A stretch of 64,000 bases of DNA from Phytophthora colocasiae (lineage: Eukaryota; Oomycota; Peronosporomycetes; Peronosporales; Peronosporaceae): assembly GCA_018806915.1 (NCBI GenBank), contig JAGKQI010000101.1, positions 992,001-1,056,000 of the forward strand, read 5' to 3'. Made by a program: the position numbers and the translations under genes. Positions 41,488 to 51,624 of this stretch are shown in pieces (the first letter of the stretch is position 1; every line of letters starts with the position of its first letter). Below the pieces are notes generated by a model. That model was given only the letters and a program-made list of their open reading frames with translations. It was not told where the DNA came from and searched no databases.

Positions 41488-43179
41488 TTACGCAGCCACC
41501 GCGAGATCAATGTCGACTTGGTCATTGAACTCAGCATGATGAGCTCCATGTTTCGCATCATGAGCCATTTTTTCCCAACTGGTAGAACGCAACCACAAAA
41601 CCCCAGCAACGGCGAAGATAATGGTCCCCGCCATGTTGCCAGCCCATAGACCTGCAATACCAGCATCGAACTGAATGGCGAAGACCAGACCAAGCGGCAC
41701 TCCCAGCACGAACAAACACACAAAATTGAGTTGCGCACATAGCAACTGCTTCCCACAGGCGCGGAAGACGGATTGCATCCCGAATGCAAACCCCAAAAGC
41801 GGCAACAATGGCAGCAATTCCTTGATAAGATCTGATGCCACGGACGTAGTTTCGACACTGGGGGTGAATGCACCAGCGTAAGGAGTTCCAACATAAGCGA
41901 CAATCCCCGCAGTAACTCCAGATACCGACAACGACGCGCTCATTACGATGAAGCTAATGAGACGCGCACGACGAGCCTGACCAGCTCCTAGAGCATTTCC
42001 CATTCTGATAGCACCCGCAATACAAATTCCTAGCAGTGGCATGAACGCTAGACTGATGATCGACACGAAGATACCGTTCGCAGCAATTAACACGTCTGCG
42101 TTGGGCAGCATTCCCGCTAGCAACGAGATGAAGGAGAAGCCGACCATTTGGAACGTCATCATGAGTACACTGGAAACCCCGAGCCGTCCGATAGCAGGGA
42201 CTCTTGCCCAGGCCTCACTCCAGTCCCAACCAGGCCACGACTCGATGAAAACTCGGTTGCGCAGCACCACCGGAAGCACCATCATCACTTTCAAGAGCCA
42301 ACCGAACGGGCTGCCAAGTGCGACACCAATGTACCCCAAAGGTGTATGGAACGCCAACACGTAGGCAGCAACAGTGCTCAGAATGAAACTAACCAGCGAT
42401 GCCAACACAAACGGGAAGACGATATTCTGTGCTTGTAGTGCGCTCTTCATGACCGCGTACATAATGCAAAACGGCACCAAGATCAAACTGACAAGTAGCA
42501 GTTGACCTGCAACGTCCGAGATGTCGGGATCTTGTCCCATGGCGACGAGCATCGGTTTACCACTGCAAAGAACCAGAGTAATAAACGGCAAGCACAGTAG
42601 ATACACAATAGCTGCTGCTTGGGTGATCCTCCAAAGCTCTACCATCCGCTTAGCCCCGAAGGCGTGAGAGCACATTGTGTCAATTGCCGACGACAAACCC
42701 ATGATGAGTCCACCGATGATCATCATCTGTACGAGGCTGGATAACTGATAACCGGCGAGAATCTCAGTACTGCGGGCGACGTCTGTGTGTCCCATCATCA
42801 TACTGAGTGCCAGGTCCGGGAACATCTCGAGCATGACGGCCAACATCATGGGGAAGGCCACAGCCAGCAGCCGCTTGGTCTCCACCGTCACGATCTCCCA
42901 CGTCGTGAGTTGGTTGTCGGCTGCTGCTGCCACCTTCTCCTCCTCGTCGAGTATCACGTCAATCTTGTCCGTTGAAGACAAAAGCGGCGTGCGTTCACCA
43001 CCGCGTTTTCCAGATGCGTCGGAAGGTCTTGGACTGACACTTGCTCGACGAACTGCAATGAGATGGTCTTCTAGGGGTGCGTCCACTTGGTGCAGTAGTT
43101 CATCGTGGACAATACGGGGGATTTCCATTGGTGAATGACACTCGACTTGCGTTCCTCGACTCGGATTGTGGACTGTCAT
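41488..43179 (-). CDS. MATE-family efflux transporter (copy B)
   Basis: MATE transporter of 563 residues, convergent with copy A. The ATG at 43179 (MTVHNPSRG) gives a cytosolic N-terminus with GGERTPLLSS, again a dileucine-type motif. Hydrophobic segments include FPMMLAVMLEMFPDLALSMMMG and SSAIDTMCSHAFGAKRMVEL, PFCIMYAVMKSALQAQ and GAIRMGNALGAGQARRARL, all MATE hallmarks. Copies A and B have matching layout but are quite diverged, so the inverted pair is an old duplication rather than a recent one. Substrate is unknown; MATE proteins usually export organic cations or secondary metabolites using H+ or Na+ gradients. Confidence 0.9.
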   Translation of the reverse strand: MTVHNPSRGTQVECHSPMEIPRIVHDELLHQVDAPLEDHLIAVRRASVSPRPSDASGKRGGERTPLLSSTDKIDVILDEEEKVAAAADNQLTTWEIVTVETKRLLAVAFPMMLAVMLEMFPDLALSMMMGHTDVARSTEILAGYQLSSLVQMMIIGGLIMGLSSAIDTMCSHAFGAKRMVELWRITQAAAIVYLLCLPFITLVLCSGKPMLVAMGQDPDISDVAGQLLLVSLILVPFCIMYAVMKSALQAQNIVFPFVLASLVSFILSTVAAYVLAFHTPLGYIGVALGSPFGWLLKVMMVLPVVLRNRVFIESWPGWDWSEAWARVPAIGRLGVSSVLMMTFQMVGFSFISLLAGMLPNADVLIAANGIFVSIISLAFMPLLGICIAGAIRMGNALGAGQARRARLISFIVMSASLSVSGVTAGIVAYVGTPYAGAFTPSVETTSVASDLIKELLPLLPLLGFAFGMQSVFRACGKQLLCAQLNFVCLFVLGVPLGLVFAIQFDAGIAGLWAGNMAGTIIFAVAGVLWLRSTSWEKMAHDAKHGAHHAEFNDQVDIDLAVAA

Positions 43180-43933
43180 AAATGCCACTCAAGTTCAGGT
43201 AGGGATCTCCATAACTAAAGTCTGATTACGAGATTGTTTGATGATGTCCTGGGACAATGACAAGACTTGCGTATATTGTAAATTCAACAGCAGATAATTA
43301 AGTATGATCGCGAACAGTATTAAATAATATACCCCGGTTTTGGTATTTGGACAAGGAGTGATGGTTTTCGGCTGAATTACCATCGTTCTTGGAATGAGTT
43401 GCCAATCCGAGACGCACCTCATCATTGACACAGCAGCTGAGTGCTGCCACTGCTTCCTCGACACTGTCGAGTCGACAGGATGCAACACCTTTGCAGATTT
43501 TGAGCGTCATGCGTACATGTATGTCGGGCCAGCAGAAGGAATCTGCATTCGTCAGGAATGAATGAGTCCTCCCGCTCTTTCCCTTTGAGATGAGGCATGT
43601 TGAAGGTGTACATGTACCAGAAAGCAATGGCTACTGTCCAGGACAGTGTCCTTGATGGTTCACGCTTGACTTCTTGTCACCTACAACCTTCTGCCTACGA
43701 CGGCCTCGTCGAATTTCGCTGCTGCGTTGACAGCCAATCGACCCACCACGACGCGAATATGGGGCTGTTTGAACACCAATCAGCCACTCATCAGGTGAAC
43801 CTCCAGAATCGGCAGGAATCACCAACGTGATGGACGGCAAGAACCGAAAGACAGTATGCAGTGGTTATTGTATTAGCAGCGAAATGCAAAGAAAATTATT
43901 ATGCACCGGGTGCGTTTACACACATCCAACCAC
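43180..43933. other. Intergenic region, no gene seen
   Basis: About 750 bp between MATE copy B and the multi-PH gene. Short open frames on both strands lack recognisable features; nothing repetitive was noticed. Confidence 0.5.
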
Positions 43934-46723
43934 TTACAGCACCTTGTACACACCTTGACTCGATCCAGATACCTCGATGGGCATTGCAACCGGTGTGGCT
44001 GCTACTGGAGCTTGCTTTGTCCATTGTGGGGCGTCGTCGCCATGCTTCTTTCGCTTTTCCGCCGCGATCGCGCGGTGCAGGTGGTCCAGCCAACGGTCCA
44101 GATCGGCCTGGGTCTCGCTGGCCACAAGCAGCTTGCGCCCCACCTCGGTCGTAATCTCCAGGCACAGCCTTCTCGTGCGCAACGTCACGACGTGGCACAC
44201 TGTGAAGCTGCGCAATAGCGCTCCGTTGTCGCTTTTGAAGTAGCACAACGTGGGTCCGTGCAATGTGAAGTAGCGCCGTTTCCAGTTCTTGACGGTGCCT
44301 CCTTCCTTCCTGAGCCAACCACTACACACGACTGGTTCCTCAGCCTCCACAGTGCCTAAACGTAATGACCGCCGATCTGCTCCTGCCACTGCGGCAGCTA
44401 CTGCCTTTGCTGCTGCCTCTGCTCGCTCGTTTGTTTTCTTCACCAAATCTTCAGAACTCTGATTCAGAGGTTTAACCGGTTTGGAAAAGCTACCATCACT
44501 TGAAACAGTACTGACAGTTGACGACGCCTTCGACAGTCCACGCTTAAAAGCTGTGGCAGCCGTCACCACTGTTCGCATCGTGTCCAGCTGTGCGTCCTCT
44601 TCGGCATCATCGAAATCAAACTGCGTGTCTTGCTCCATATCGCTTTCAATCGACTCTGAAAGCACGGCAGCTTGCAGGAGGCGGTTCCAAGCCAGCATTT
44701 CACTCTCGTTTGACGCAACAACCTGCATGACACGGCCATTCTGGAAGCTGACGTCGAGACAAAACGGTCGGGCATTTCCAATCGCGACCTTTTCCACCAC
44801 GCCTCGTCCGAGAGGCGGTGCATCAGCCGCACTTGCATACGAAAACTGCTTGCCCTCGAGCTTGAAGAAACGGCGTTTCCAGTTCTTGAAGTTCTTACCT
44901 TTCTTCAGTAACCAACCCGTACCAGTGTTAGTCACAACTGCTCCGAGATCTTCCGTGGCTGCCCCAAGCGATAGTCGTTCCATCACACTGCGACGTTCTT
45001 CGACACTGTCAGCACCAGGGATACACTCGTTGAAGTGATCAAGCCACGACCGGATCTCGTCAGGAGACTCGGCCACCACGCGCAACGTCCGCCCAGTGGT
45101 TATAATGAAATCCAGACAATTCGGGTACGTGTCATTAGGTACGGCACTTTTCACGATTCCATTGCCACGTGGAGCCTCACCGATCTGCTCAAAGTAGTAC
45201 AGCTTGTTCCCGTCGGCCATAAAGTACCGACGTTTGAGTGAGCGCACTCGCGCGCCTTCCTTACGTAGCCATCCACACTTGCGTGTCAATCCAGTGGTAG
45301 AAGCTCTGGGTGTTGTTGACCCAGAATTGCTTCCAGTTCCGAAAGAAGACCGGAAACTACCCGACGAATCTCGCAAAAGCGCACCGGAATTGTTGCTATC
45401 GTCGGTCTCCGGCGTGTCATCGTAGCCCTCCAAGTATCCACCAGCACCGCTAAGACTTGACCGTTTGCCACTGGTACGACTTGCACTTGACCGAGCACTA
45501 CGAGTTGGTACTGCTGGTGGGGCACAGGCAGTGGATCCAGCTCGACTAAGTGCGCGCGCCAAGAGATTGCTGCTGCTCGCGCCTTTGCTGACATTTGCTG
45601 ATGCTGCCGGAACCTCCTTCTCCAATGTTTTAGGATCTTTATCCAGCAGACTACAGATAGCCTTGACCCACTTGTCTACAGATGCTTGGCTGTCCGCACT
45701 CACACAGAGCACACGTCCCGAACTGAGCTGTACGTACACACAGTTGGATCCGGTCTCTCCCAATTTCAAACCGACAACAGTACCATCGCCTTTCGGAACG
45801 CTTTCACCAGGTCCATCCTGGTACTGCAGCTTGAATCCTTTCAGCTTGAAATAGCGTCGCTGCCACTCCGTCGATCGCTGGCCTCTCTTGTACAGCCATC
45901 CTTCACACAATACACTCTCCTCAAACGTCTCTCCGAGGAACGGAGCGTCTTGGCCAGCATACGGATCTCCAAAACATGGGCGTTTCCCAGTCACCTTAGC
46001 AAAAGCATGATCCCACGCTTCAATGTCTGCAAACGAGTCCGCTGCAATCCTCAAAATCCGGTTGTTGTCCGAGTAGATATCCAACGCAAAGGGTTTGGAC
46101 GGGTTAATATTAACCGCGTTCACCCTGGTCGCCCCCAAAGGCTTCTCGTTCGGTTGTGCTCTGTACTGGATCGTCCTACCGGTCAACGTCATGTAGCGCC
46201 TCTTCCACGTCTTAAAGTTCTGCCCTTCCTTCAGTAGCCATCCTTTCATGGCGACGTTCCCAGCTCCTGCTTCTCGTTGGTTGTCTCCAGCTCCTTCCTC
46301 GTCTCTAGCAGCTTGTAAAGCCTCTGAAATCTTGCGAAACCACTCGTCACTCTCTTGATTCGAGTCCACCTGCATCTTCAGTGTCTGGTTTTTCAATTCC
46401 CCTCGAACCAACAAGGCATTGGTGAATTCCGGCGTGAATTCAACACCGCTGATGCGTAATCTCCCCTTCTCATCGATTCCTTTGCCGCTAGGAGAGCGCT
46501 CTCCGAAATAGATGAGTTCCCTGCCTTTAAGTACGAAGTAGCGACGTTTCCAGCTCTTGATGATGCTGCCCTGCTTGTAGCCCCAGCCCGAGTGGTCGCA
46601 GTACGAGCTACGCACGACGCGTCCCACTGCAATGACGTGTTTGGTAGCGGCCTGAAGCTGCAGTTGGGCCACGCGTTGTCGAGCCTCGAGGCTGCCGCTG
46701 GACGTCGCGGTGGGATTGAACAT
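43934..46723 (-). CDS. Protein with six tandem PH domains
   Basis: Single-exon protein of 929 residues. Six pleckstrin-homology domains are recognisable by the repeated start GWLxKxGxxxKxWKRRYFxLxGxxLxYF. Approximate starts are residue 45 (GWGYKQGSIIKSWKRRYF), 155 (GWLLKEGQNFKTWKRRY), 270 (GWLYKRGQRSTEWQRRYFK), 490 (GWLRKEGARVRSLKRRYF), 610 (GWLLKKGKNFKNWKRRFFK) and 810 (GWLRKEGGTVKNWKRRYF). Each ends near a W..[AL] helix, for example WLDHFNECI and WLDHLHRAI. Ser-rich linkers separate domains 3-4 and 5-6. Basic residues in the first loop suggest phosphoinositide binding. No catalytic domain is present, so it is probably a membrane-associated adaptor. Multi-PH proteins of this kind are typical of oomycetes. 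Confidence 0.9.
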   Translation of the reverse strand: MFNPTATSSGSLEARQRVAQLQLQAATKHVIAVGRVVRSSYCDHSGWGYKQGSIIKSWKRRYFVLKGRELIYFGERSPSGKGIDEKGRLRISGVEFTPEFTNALLVRGELKNQTLKMQVDSNQESDEWFRKISEALQAARDEEGAGDNQREAGAGNVAMKGWLLKEGQNFKTWKRRYMTLTGRTIQYRAQPNEKPLGATRVNAVNINPSKPFALDIYSDNNRILRIAADSFADIEAWDHAFAKVTGKRPCFGDPYAGQDAPFLGETFEESVLCEGWLYKRGQRSTEWQRRYFKLKGFKLQYQDGPGESVPKGDGTVVGLKLGETGSNCVYVQLSSGRVLCVSADSQASVDKWVKAICSLLDKDPKTLEKEVPAASANVSKGASSSNLLARALSRAGSTACAPPAVPTRSARSSASRTSGKRSSLSGAGGYLEGYDDTPETDDSNNSGALLRDSSGSFRSSFGTGSNSGSTTPRASTTGLTRKCGWLRKEGARVRSLKRRYFMADGNKLYYFEQIGEAPRGNGIVKSAVPNDTYPNCLDFIITTGRTLRVVAESPDEIRSWLDHFNECIPGADSVEERRSVMERLSLGAATEDLGAVVTNTGTGWLLKKGKNFKNWKRRFFKLEGKQFSYASAADAPPLGRGVVEKVAIGNARPFCLDVSFQNGRVMQVVASNESEMLAWNRLLQAAVLSESIESDMEQDTQFDFDDAEEDAQLDTMRTVVTAATAFKRGLSKASSTVSTVSSDGSFSKPVKPLNQSSEDLVKKTNERAEAAAKAVAAAVAGADRRSLRLGTVEAEEPVVCSGWLRKEGGTVKNWKRRYFTLHGPTLCYFKSDNGALLRSFTVCHVVTLRTRRLCLEITTEVGRKLLVASETQADLDRWLDHLHRAIAAEKRKKHGDDAPQWTKQAPVAATPVAMPIEVSGSSQGVYKVL

Positions 46724-48056
46724 GTCCAGACTTTCGCTACGTTGGTAGACTATTGCCGAGTGCCCTTGAAAACCGGCTGGGATAGGAGAATATGGGTGCA
46801 GGCCGCACGCAATTGGCTAAAATAGAGAATCGACTAAGTGCGATACAAGAAATGATACAAGGACACCTTTGCAACCTTTTGCTTGGGTTCAGCGGTAGTT
46901 TGCTTGATGCAGCAGTTGAGCAACTTGCTCAGCAAATGGATGCGAGAGGATGCACTGCGTATAATACTCTCAGCTTCTTGGAGAAGCATTTTTTATAAAC
47001 TTAGTAGTTGGCACTAAAGTTGGTTGGCGTACCAGCCCAAAAAAAATGACAGTTCAATGGGAAATATTGTGTAAAGCACATTAGATTGGTGGTCGTCGAC
47101 CAGTGTAGGACCATAGTAGGCCGAACATTTGTAGTAAAATGTCAGAGAACATCCAGTTTAGCGTAATTATTGCGATAGACTTGCAATATTTTGGAACTGG
47201 AAGAGGAAGCAGTATGCATGGTTGCTTTGCGCACAATGCGAACTCCTGCAAGTTCCACAGCAGCTTCATGCCTTCAGCAATTTACATGTAAAGTTCACGC
47301 GCCATATTTACTGCTGGTATTTCCTTCCTCTAACGTATGAGTGTTGTACGATCACTTCCACTGCCCACAACACTCACCAGGAACAATCGCCAACGGCTAA
47401 CAATCTCATCCTCAACAGCCCCTTACAATGTACACCACCGTCAGTTGACTTTGCTAGGAAGGTGTTTTGTCGAGTCGAATCATTCAATACAGCAGGAACA
47501 CTAGACGTTGCAATTCTGCAAGATGCGAGCGGAACACGACAATATGTTTGACCATATCCAATGATACAATTGCAAAAGTTGCAGGCAAGGCTGCATGTAC
47601 ACGCTCCAAGTGAAAGACATCCTTATCGAGAGCGAGCCCCACTTCGTCCCAATATGCGTTCTCAGCCATTGACCCATGCGACTGATCGCATGTGGGTTGC
47701 CAGCGATGAACAACGCCGAATTCGACAGGATTTGAAACGGACGAAGGGAGGCTAACTAACACAAGGAACGCATTGGTACATGCATATCTCTACCTGCCCG
47801 AACGTGCTTAACACCAGACAAAGTTCATGCCTTCCTTTTGGTTCGAGTGTGAGCTTTATCAGCATTTTGTTCTTTAGCCTTCGGTCGATCCGTTCGTTGA
47901 AGTGACATGTGCATTGCAACATAGCCATGCCGCAAAACCATTAATATTCACTATACCATAGAAATCCCAGCTTTTAACAAAAGTCGAATGAAAGCCGACT
48001 TCGCACCATAACAAAACTGGAGGCTTGTGCCAAGATAGAAAACTTTAGTAGGAAAA
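46724..48056. other. Intergenic region, 1.3 kb
   Basis: Lies between divergent genes. A 68-codon open frame (46792-46998) is listed separately. A frame on the minus strand at 47484-47762 has a protein-like composition but no recognised motif. Otherwise nothing is seen. Confidence 0.45.
46792..46998 (+). CDS. Possible small protein (68 aa), unrecognised
   Basis: ATG-initiated frame 68 bp upstream of, and divergent from, the multi-PH gene. The product is predicted to be helical (KIENRLSAIQEMIQGHL, LLDAAVEQLAQQMDARG) and lacks low-complexity or shadow-frame character. No homologue is recognised. Could be a real small gene or chance. Confidence 0.3.
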   Translation: MGAGRTQLAKIENRLSAIQEMIQGHLCNLLLGFSGSLLDAAVEQLAQQMDARGCTAYNTLSFLEKHFL

Positions 48057-49751
48057 ATGGACGCTCAGCGTCACTTGTCCTCCGTGCGTCGCTATCTCAG
48101 CGAGGCCGACGAGAAGGAGGTGCTACGTGTGCTCAAGGAACAGCTTCGTCACCAGAAGCGCGTCACCTCTGACGACGTGCGGCTGGCAGTGCGCGCCGTG
48201 GCCAGTCAACAAGGTGCCGCGCCGCTCCCGCCCGACTTCCCGCCGTCGCGCTGGGTGCTGGAATTCAAGCGCGTGCACGGCTTCGTGAAGTTTAACAGCT
48301 TCGCGTTCGGTGCGGCGGCTCCCAGCGCGAACGACGTCGCGAACGGCGCGTTCGGACTGCCAGAGCGGCTTGAGGTGCCGTCGTTTCGATCCGCCACCGC
48401 AACAGCCGCAGCAGAACTAATGAGTTTGAGACCTGCCACTAGCATCAATCATAACGTTATCAATGACAAAAGCATCAGTGGATCCAGTGCTAACGTGGTG
48501 CTGACCGCGAGAGGCAGCTGCAGCAGCGACGATGAGAAAGAGGACAACCGCGGCTCTATGTCGGTCGTCAGTGCTGCGACTTATGCCGGCCCGCGTCCAC
48601 CGTATCATACTGAGGCGCAGCGCCAAGTGCAGCTGCAGCACGGCTTTTCTCAACGCCACCGCCAGCTTCTGCAGCAACAGCAGCGTCGCGCGATGGTCGT
48701 GGGAGATCATCGCCGTGCGGTGTGGCCAGAGACTCCGGTGGATCATGAAGAGCTGCGGTCGAGTTTGAGCAGTGGCAGTCTGGATAGTGAGAACGGCACA
48801 ACAACGGGTCCGAGTAACAGTTCAAGCAGCAACAGTGACGTCGGTCCCGTCGTCGGAATGGACTCCATTGAGCCGCATTTTCGTCACGCTGTCAGTGTCA
48901 AGAGTGCCGGTAGCGCCGAGGACATGCAGGACTCAGTGTCCAACGTGTCATCGTCCACCAACAAGCGGAACTACAAGCTAAGTCACACTGTGCCAGCTGA
49001 GACGTGGGAGAAGGCGATCGCGGCCGTCGAACAGCAAGGCATGAGTTTACGTGCCGCTGCCAAGATGTACGGCGTTCACTTTGCGGCACTGCATCGGCGC
49101 GTGAAGAAGCGCGCGCAAGGTGGACAGTCCAAGGGCAACAACGGGTACTTCCACCCCAGTGACGAGGCCGGTATTATGCGTGTGGTGGTGGCTCGAGCGG
49201 AGTTGGGCGTACTGATGACGTTCGACGAGCTGATGCGGCTAGTGGAGGCTGCAGCATTGCGCAAGTTGCCTGACATCTCGGTGGATTCAGCTCGGAAGCT
49301 GTTGGCGCGTTTCCAGTCTCGCAACGAGCAGTCTATCCGACACATTATCGAGGACTGGCCTCCTCCATGCCCTGTACAAATATCGTCATGCGATGGTGTG
49401 GTGGCGCAGCACCGACCGTACTTGGAGCATCCAGGCTTTGACTTTGGCCCCAAGCTTCGACCAGTATCACCGGGTGTGATGCCAAGTAAAGCCTCAACTG
49501 CTGCAGCGATAATGGCAGCAGCAGCGAAAACGAACTTGTTCGTTTTACCCACTCGCTTGGATCCATTTCCGAGTCAAATGAACGCGTCACGACGCTCTGG
49601 AAAGATTACGAATGACAGAGGCGCGATGACACTGGACAATGGAGCGTTACCTGGTGCTCCAAACGAGCGTCTGCGCTTTGGTGGAGCCCGTGCGCGGTCG
49701 GAGGGAGGTGGCGATGCGCCATTGTCCCGAGTGGGTGCAATGGTTGTGTAA
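48057..49751 (+). CDS. Protein with psq-type helix-turn-helix, putative DNA-binding
   Basis: Single-exon protein of 564 residues. An N-terminal conserved region (RHLSSVRRYLSEADEKEVLRVLKEQL...DFPPSRWVLEFKRVHGF) resembles the N-terminal helical/CENP-B-like modules of transposase-derived proteins. A second region (about residues 305-350) has the psq-like HTH pattern: TWEKAIAAVEQQGMSLRAAAKMYGVHFAALHRRVK. Between them are long Ser/Asn/Gln-rich stretches. A third region (ARAELGVLMTFDELMRLVEAAAL...) follows. No DDE endonuclease domain is visible, so this is a putative transcription factor, possibly domesticated from a transposase. It is not a full transposon: no terminal repeats were seen around it. 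Confidence 0.6.
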   Translation: MDAQRHLSSVRRYLSEADEKEVLRVLKEQLRHQKRVTSDDVRLAVRAVASQQGAAPLPPDFPPSRWVLEFKRVHGFVKFNSFAFGAAAPSANDVANGAFGLPERLEVPSFRSATATAAAELMSLRPATSINHNVINDKSISGSSANVVLTARGSCSSDDEKEDNRGSMSVVSAATYAGPRPPYHTEAQRQVQLQHGFSQRHRQLLQQQQRRAMVVGDHRRAVWPETPVDHEELRSSLSSGSLDSENGTTTGPSNSSSSNSDVGPVVGMDSIEPHFRHAVSVKSAGSAEDMQDSVSNVSSSTNKRNYKLSHTVPAETWEKAIAAVEQQGMSLRAAAKMYGVHFAALHRRVKKRAQGGQSKGNNGYFHPSDEAGIMRVVVARAELGVLMTFDELMRLVEAAALRKLPDISVDSARKLLARFQSRNEQSIRHIIEDWPPPCPVQISSCDGVVAQHRPYLEHPGFDFGPKLRPVSPGVMPSKASTAAAIMAAAAKTNLFVLPTRLDPFPSQMNASRRSGKITNDRGAMTLDNGALPGAPNERLRFGGARARSEGGGDAPLSRVGAMVV

Positions 49752-49974
49752 GTATGGAGTTTGTTGATCTGCATGCATTGGTAGGCTTCTGATGACAAGT
49801 CCGAGGCGAATTGGCAAGAATTAGTGCAACTTCATGCTAACGTAATGTTTGACTACCTATCACTGGCGATACGATCAAGGAGTCTGGACCAGTGATGCTT
49901 TTCTTTTTTCTTTTTATTTCCAAAGCAGAATTCTGTAGTGTTGGTTCAGCCTGTACTACAAGTAGCACAATTGC

Positions 49975-51268
49975 CTACTGGAAGAGTTCCGGGGTCTGCT
50001 CCTCCACGTACAACAACGTCGAATTCACCTTTTTCTCCCAACCATCCAGGCGAATGACGAGCTCCTGCAGTTGGGAGCTGTCCAGAACTCGAGGCTGCAC
50101 CCACGTGACCCGTACAATGCCGTCCACCTGGTCGATAGATCCCTGGATAAGCTTGCACGACAACGCACGCATCACAAGCCACTCCACTTGCTCCAGTGGT
50201 AAACGGGTAACCTCTGCGATCTCATGGAACGGGATGTTGCGCTCGTGCGACGGACGCTGGAACACCAGCACCATCAACGCCAGCAGAGCCACTTTCTCCT
50301 TCACGTACTCCTGTTTGGTCACCAGCGCTGGTTGCGCGTTGAACTCCTTGCTGTTCTGTCCCACGATCTCATTGAAGCGGTCAATATCACCCTTGTTGAA
50401 CGCGTGTAGGAGATCCGAAAGCCACTGCTTGTCTGTGCCTTCCAAAGCGCGCAGGATCGGAGTTGCCAGCTAATAACAATAAATAAAGTTAAACACCATC
50501 TTTTATGTTGTCAGCCTCGTCCAAACGTACCACTTCACCGAAGTTGAAAACGCCATCACCTGTGAGAGCAGCGATACTGATGTTGACCGCCAGGTCGAAG
50601 CGCTCGTCCGGACGCATGTCGTCGTACTGCGTGTAGGCCAGGAACATGAGTGCGTTCTTGTAGAACTTGTCAGCAGGTCCCAGAGCTCCATAGTAGTCAC
50701 AGGCCACACGGTAGTAGGCTGCGTGGACTACTGGCTCAGCTCCCACAAGACTCTCGATCACCTGCTTGTCGTCGTCCACTGTAGCCTTCACTTCAGCGAG
50801 AAAGTCAGCTCCGCGACGGAATTTGAGCTGTGCGATCTGCATTTTGCACAGAAGCACCGCCTCATGGGCCGATTTAGTGCTCAGTTGGCCCAGAAGCTGC
50901 TCCATAAACTCCTGTGCCTGGGCAGGGTCGGCAAACTGCGAACTGATCTCCGTGCAGATGACCACGAGGCGGATTTGGTTCAATTTGTCCTGGAATGTGC
51001 GAATAAACTCCTGGTACAGACTGGGCAGGTTCAGCGGATACTTGTGGCACATGGGATCACGCACGAAAGCTTCGAGTTCGCCTGTCAGTTCATGGTAGAG
51101 TCTGCGAGAATTGTTATATATCCAATTAGGATATCTTCCGTTGTAGGACGAATTAGAGAGAATAAAAAACGAGAGAACGTACTTGCGAACGTGCAGGTCC
51201 TTAAGCTTCTGATAGCGTGGTGCAATGTCCGGGTACGCGGCCTGCGCCTTGGAGATAAAGTCCGTCAT
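49975..51268 (-). CDS. RPN9: 26S proteasome non-ATPase subunit RPN9 / PSMD13
   Basis: Lid subunit of the 19S regulatory particle. Three exons are clear. Exon 1 starts at 51268 with MTDFISKAQAAYPDIAPRYQKLKDLHVRK. Exon 2 includes LYHELTGELEAFV, FIRTFQDKLNQIRLVVI, YYRVACDYYGALGPADKFYKNALMFLAY and ending VFNFGEV. Exon 3 carries the PCI domain with LATPILRAL, WLSDLLHAFNKGDIDRF and the winged-helix IAEVTRLPLEQVEWLVMRALSCKLIQGSIDQV, ending VEEQTPELFQ at 49975. Introns lie at about 51105-51183 and 50470-50532. Length and domain order match PSMD13 across eukaryotes. Confidence 0.93.
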
Positions 51269-51624
51269 TTGTCGTCGGTTTAGCTAGGTCAGCAGTGGAA
51301 TTTTGGATCCTGGACAATAAAGAGGGGAAACCTGTCAGAAAATATAAATTATGATGTAATACAGGATACACATATCTCCAAGGTTTTTTTGCATGCATGT
51401 TGATAGGTTAGAGTTTAGAGACCAACACTGTCGATACCAATACATATTAGCTTGAGGTTATGGTGATAACACCAGATCTTCAGTCATACCATTGGCATCT
51501 CTGTTTACTGTGGATTATTGGTGAGTGTGACGGCGCTTGGACTGTAATGGGACGTTGAAATCCTTTGAGTCGCTCCTCAGACTCGTCCGACCACCACGGC
51601 GTTCGGTATAACTACACAAAAGGC

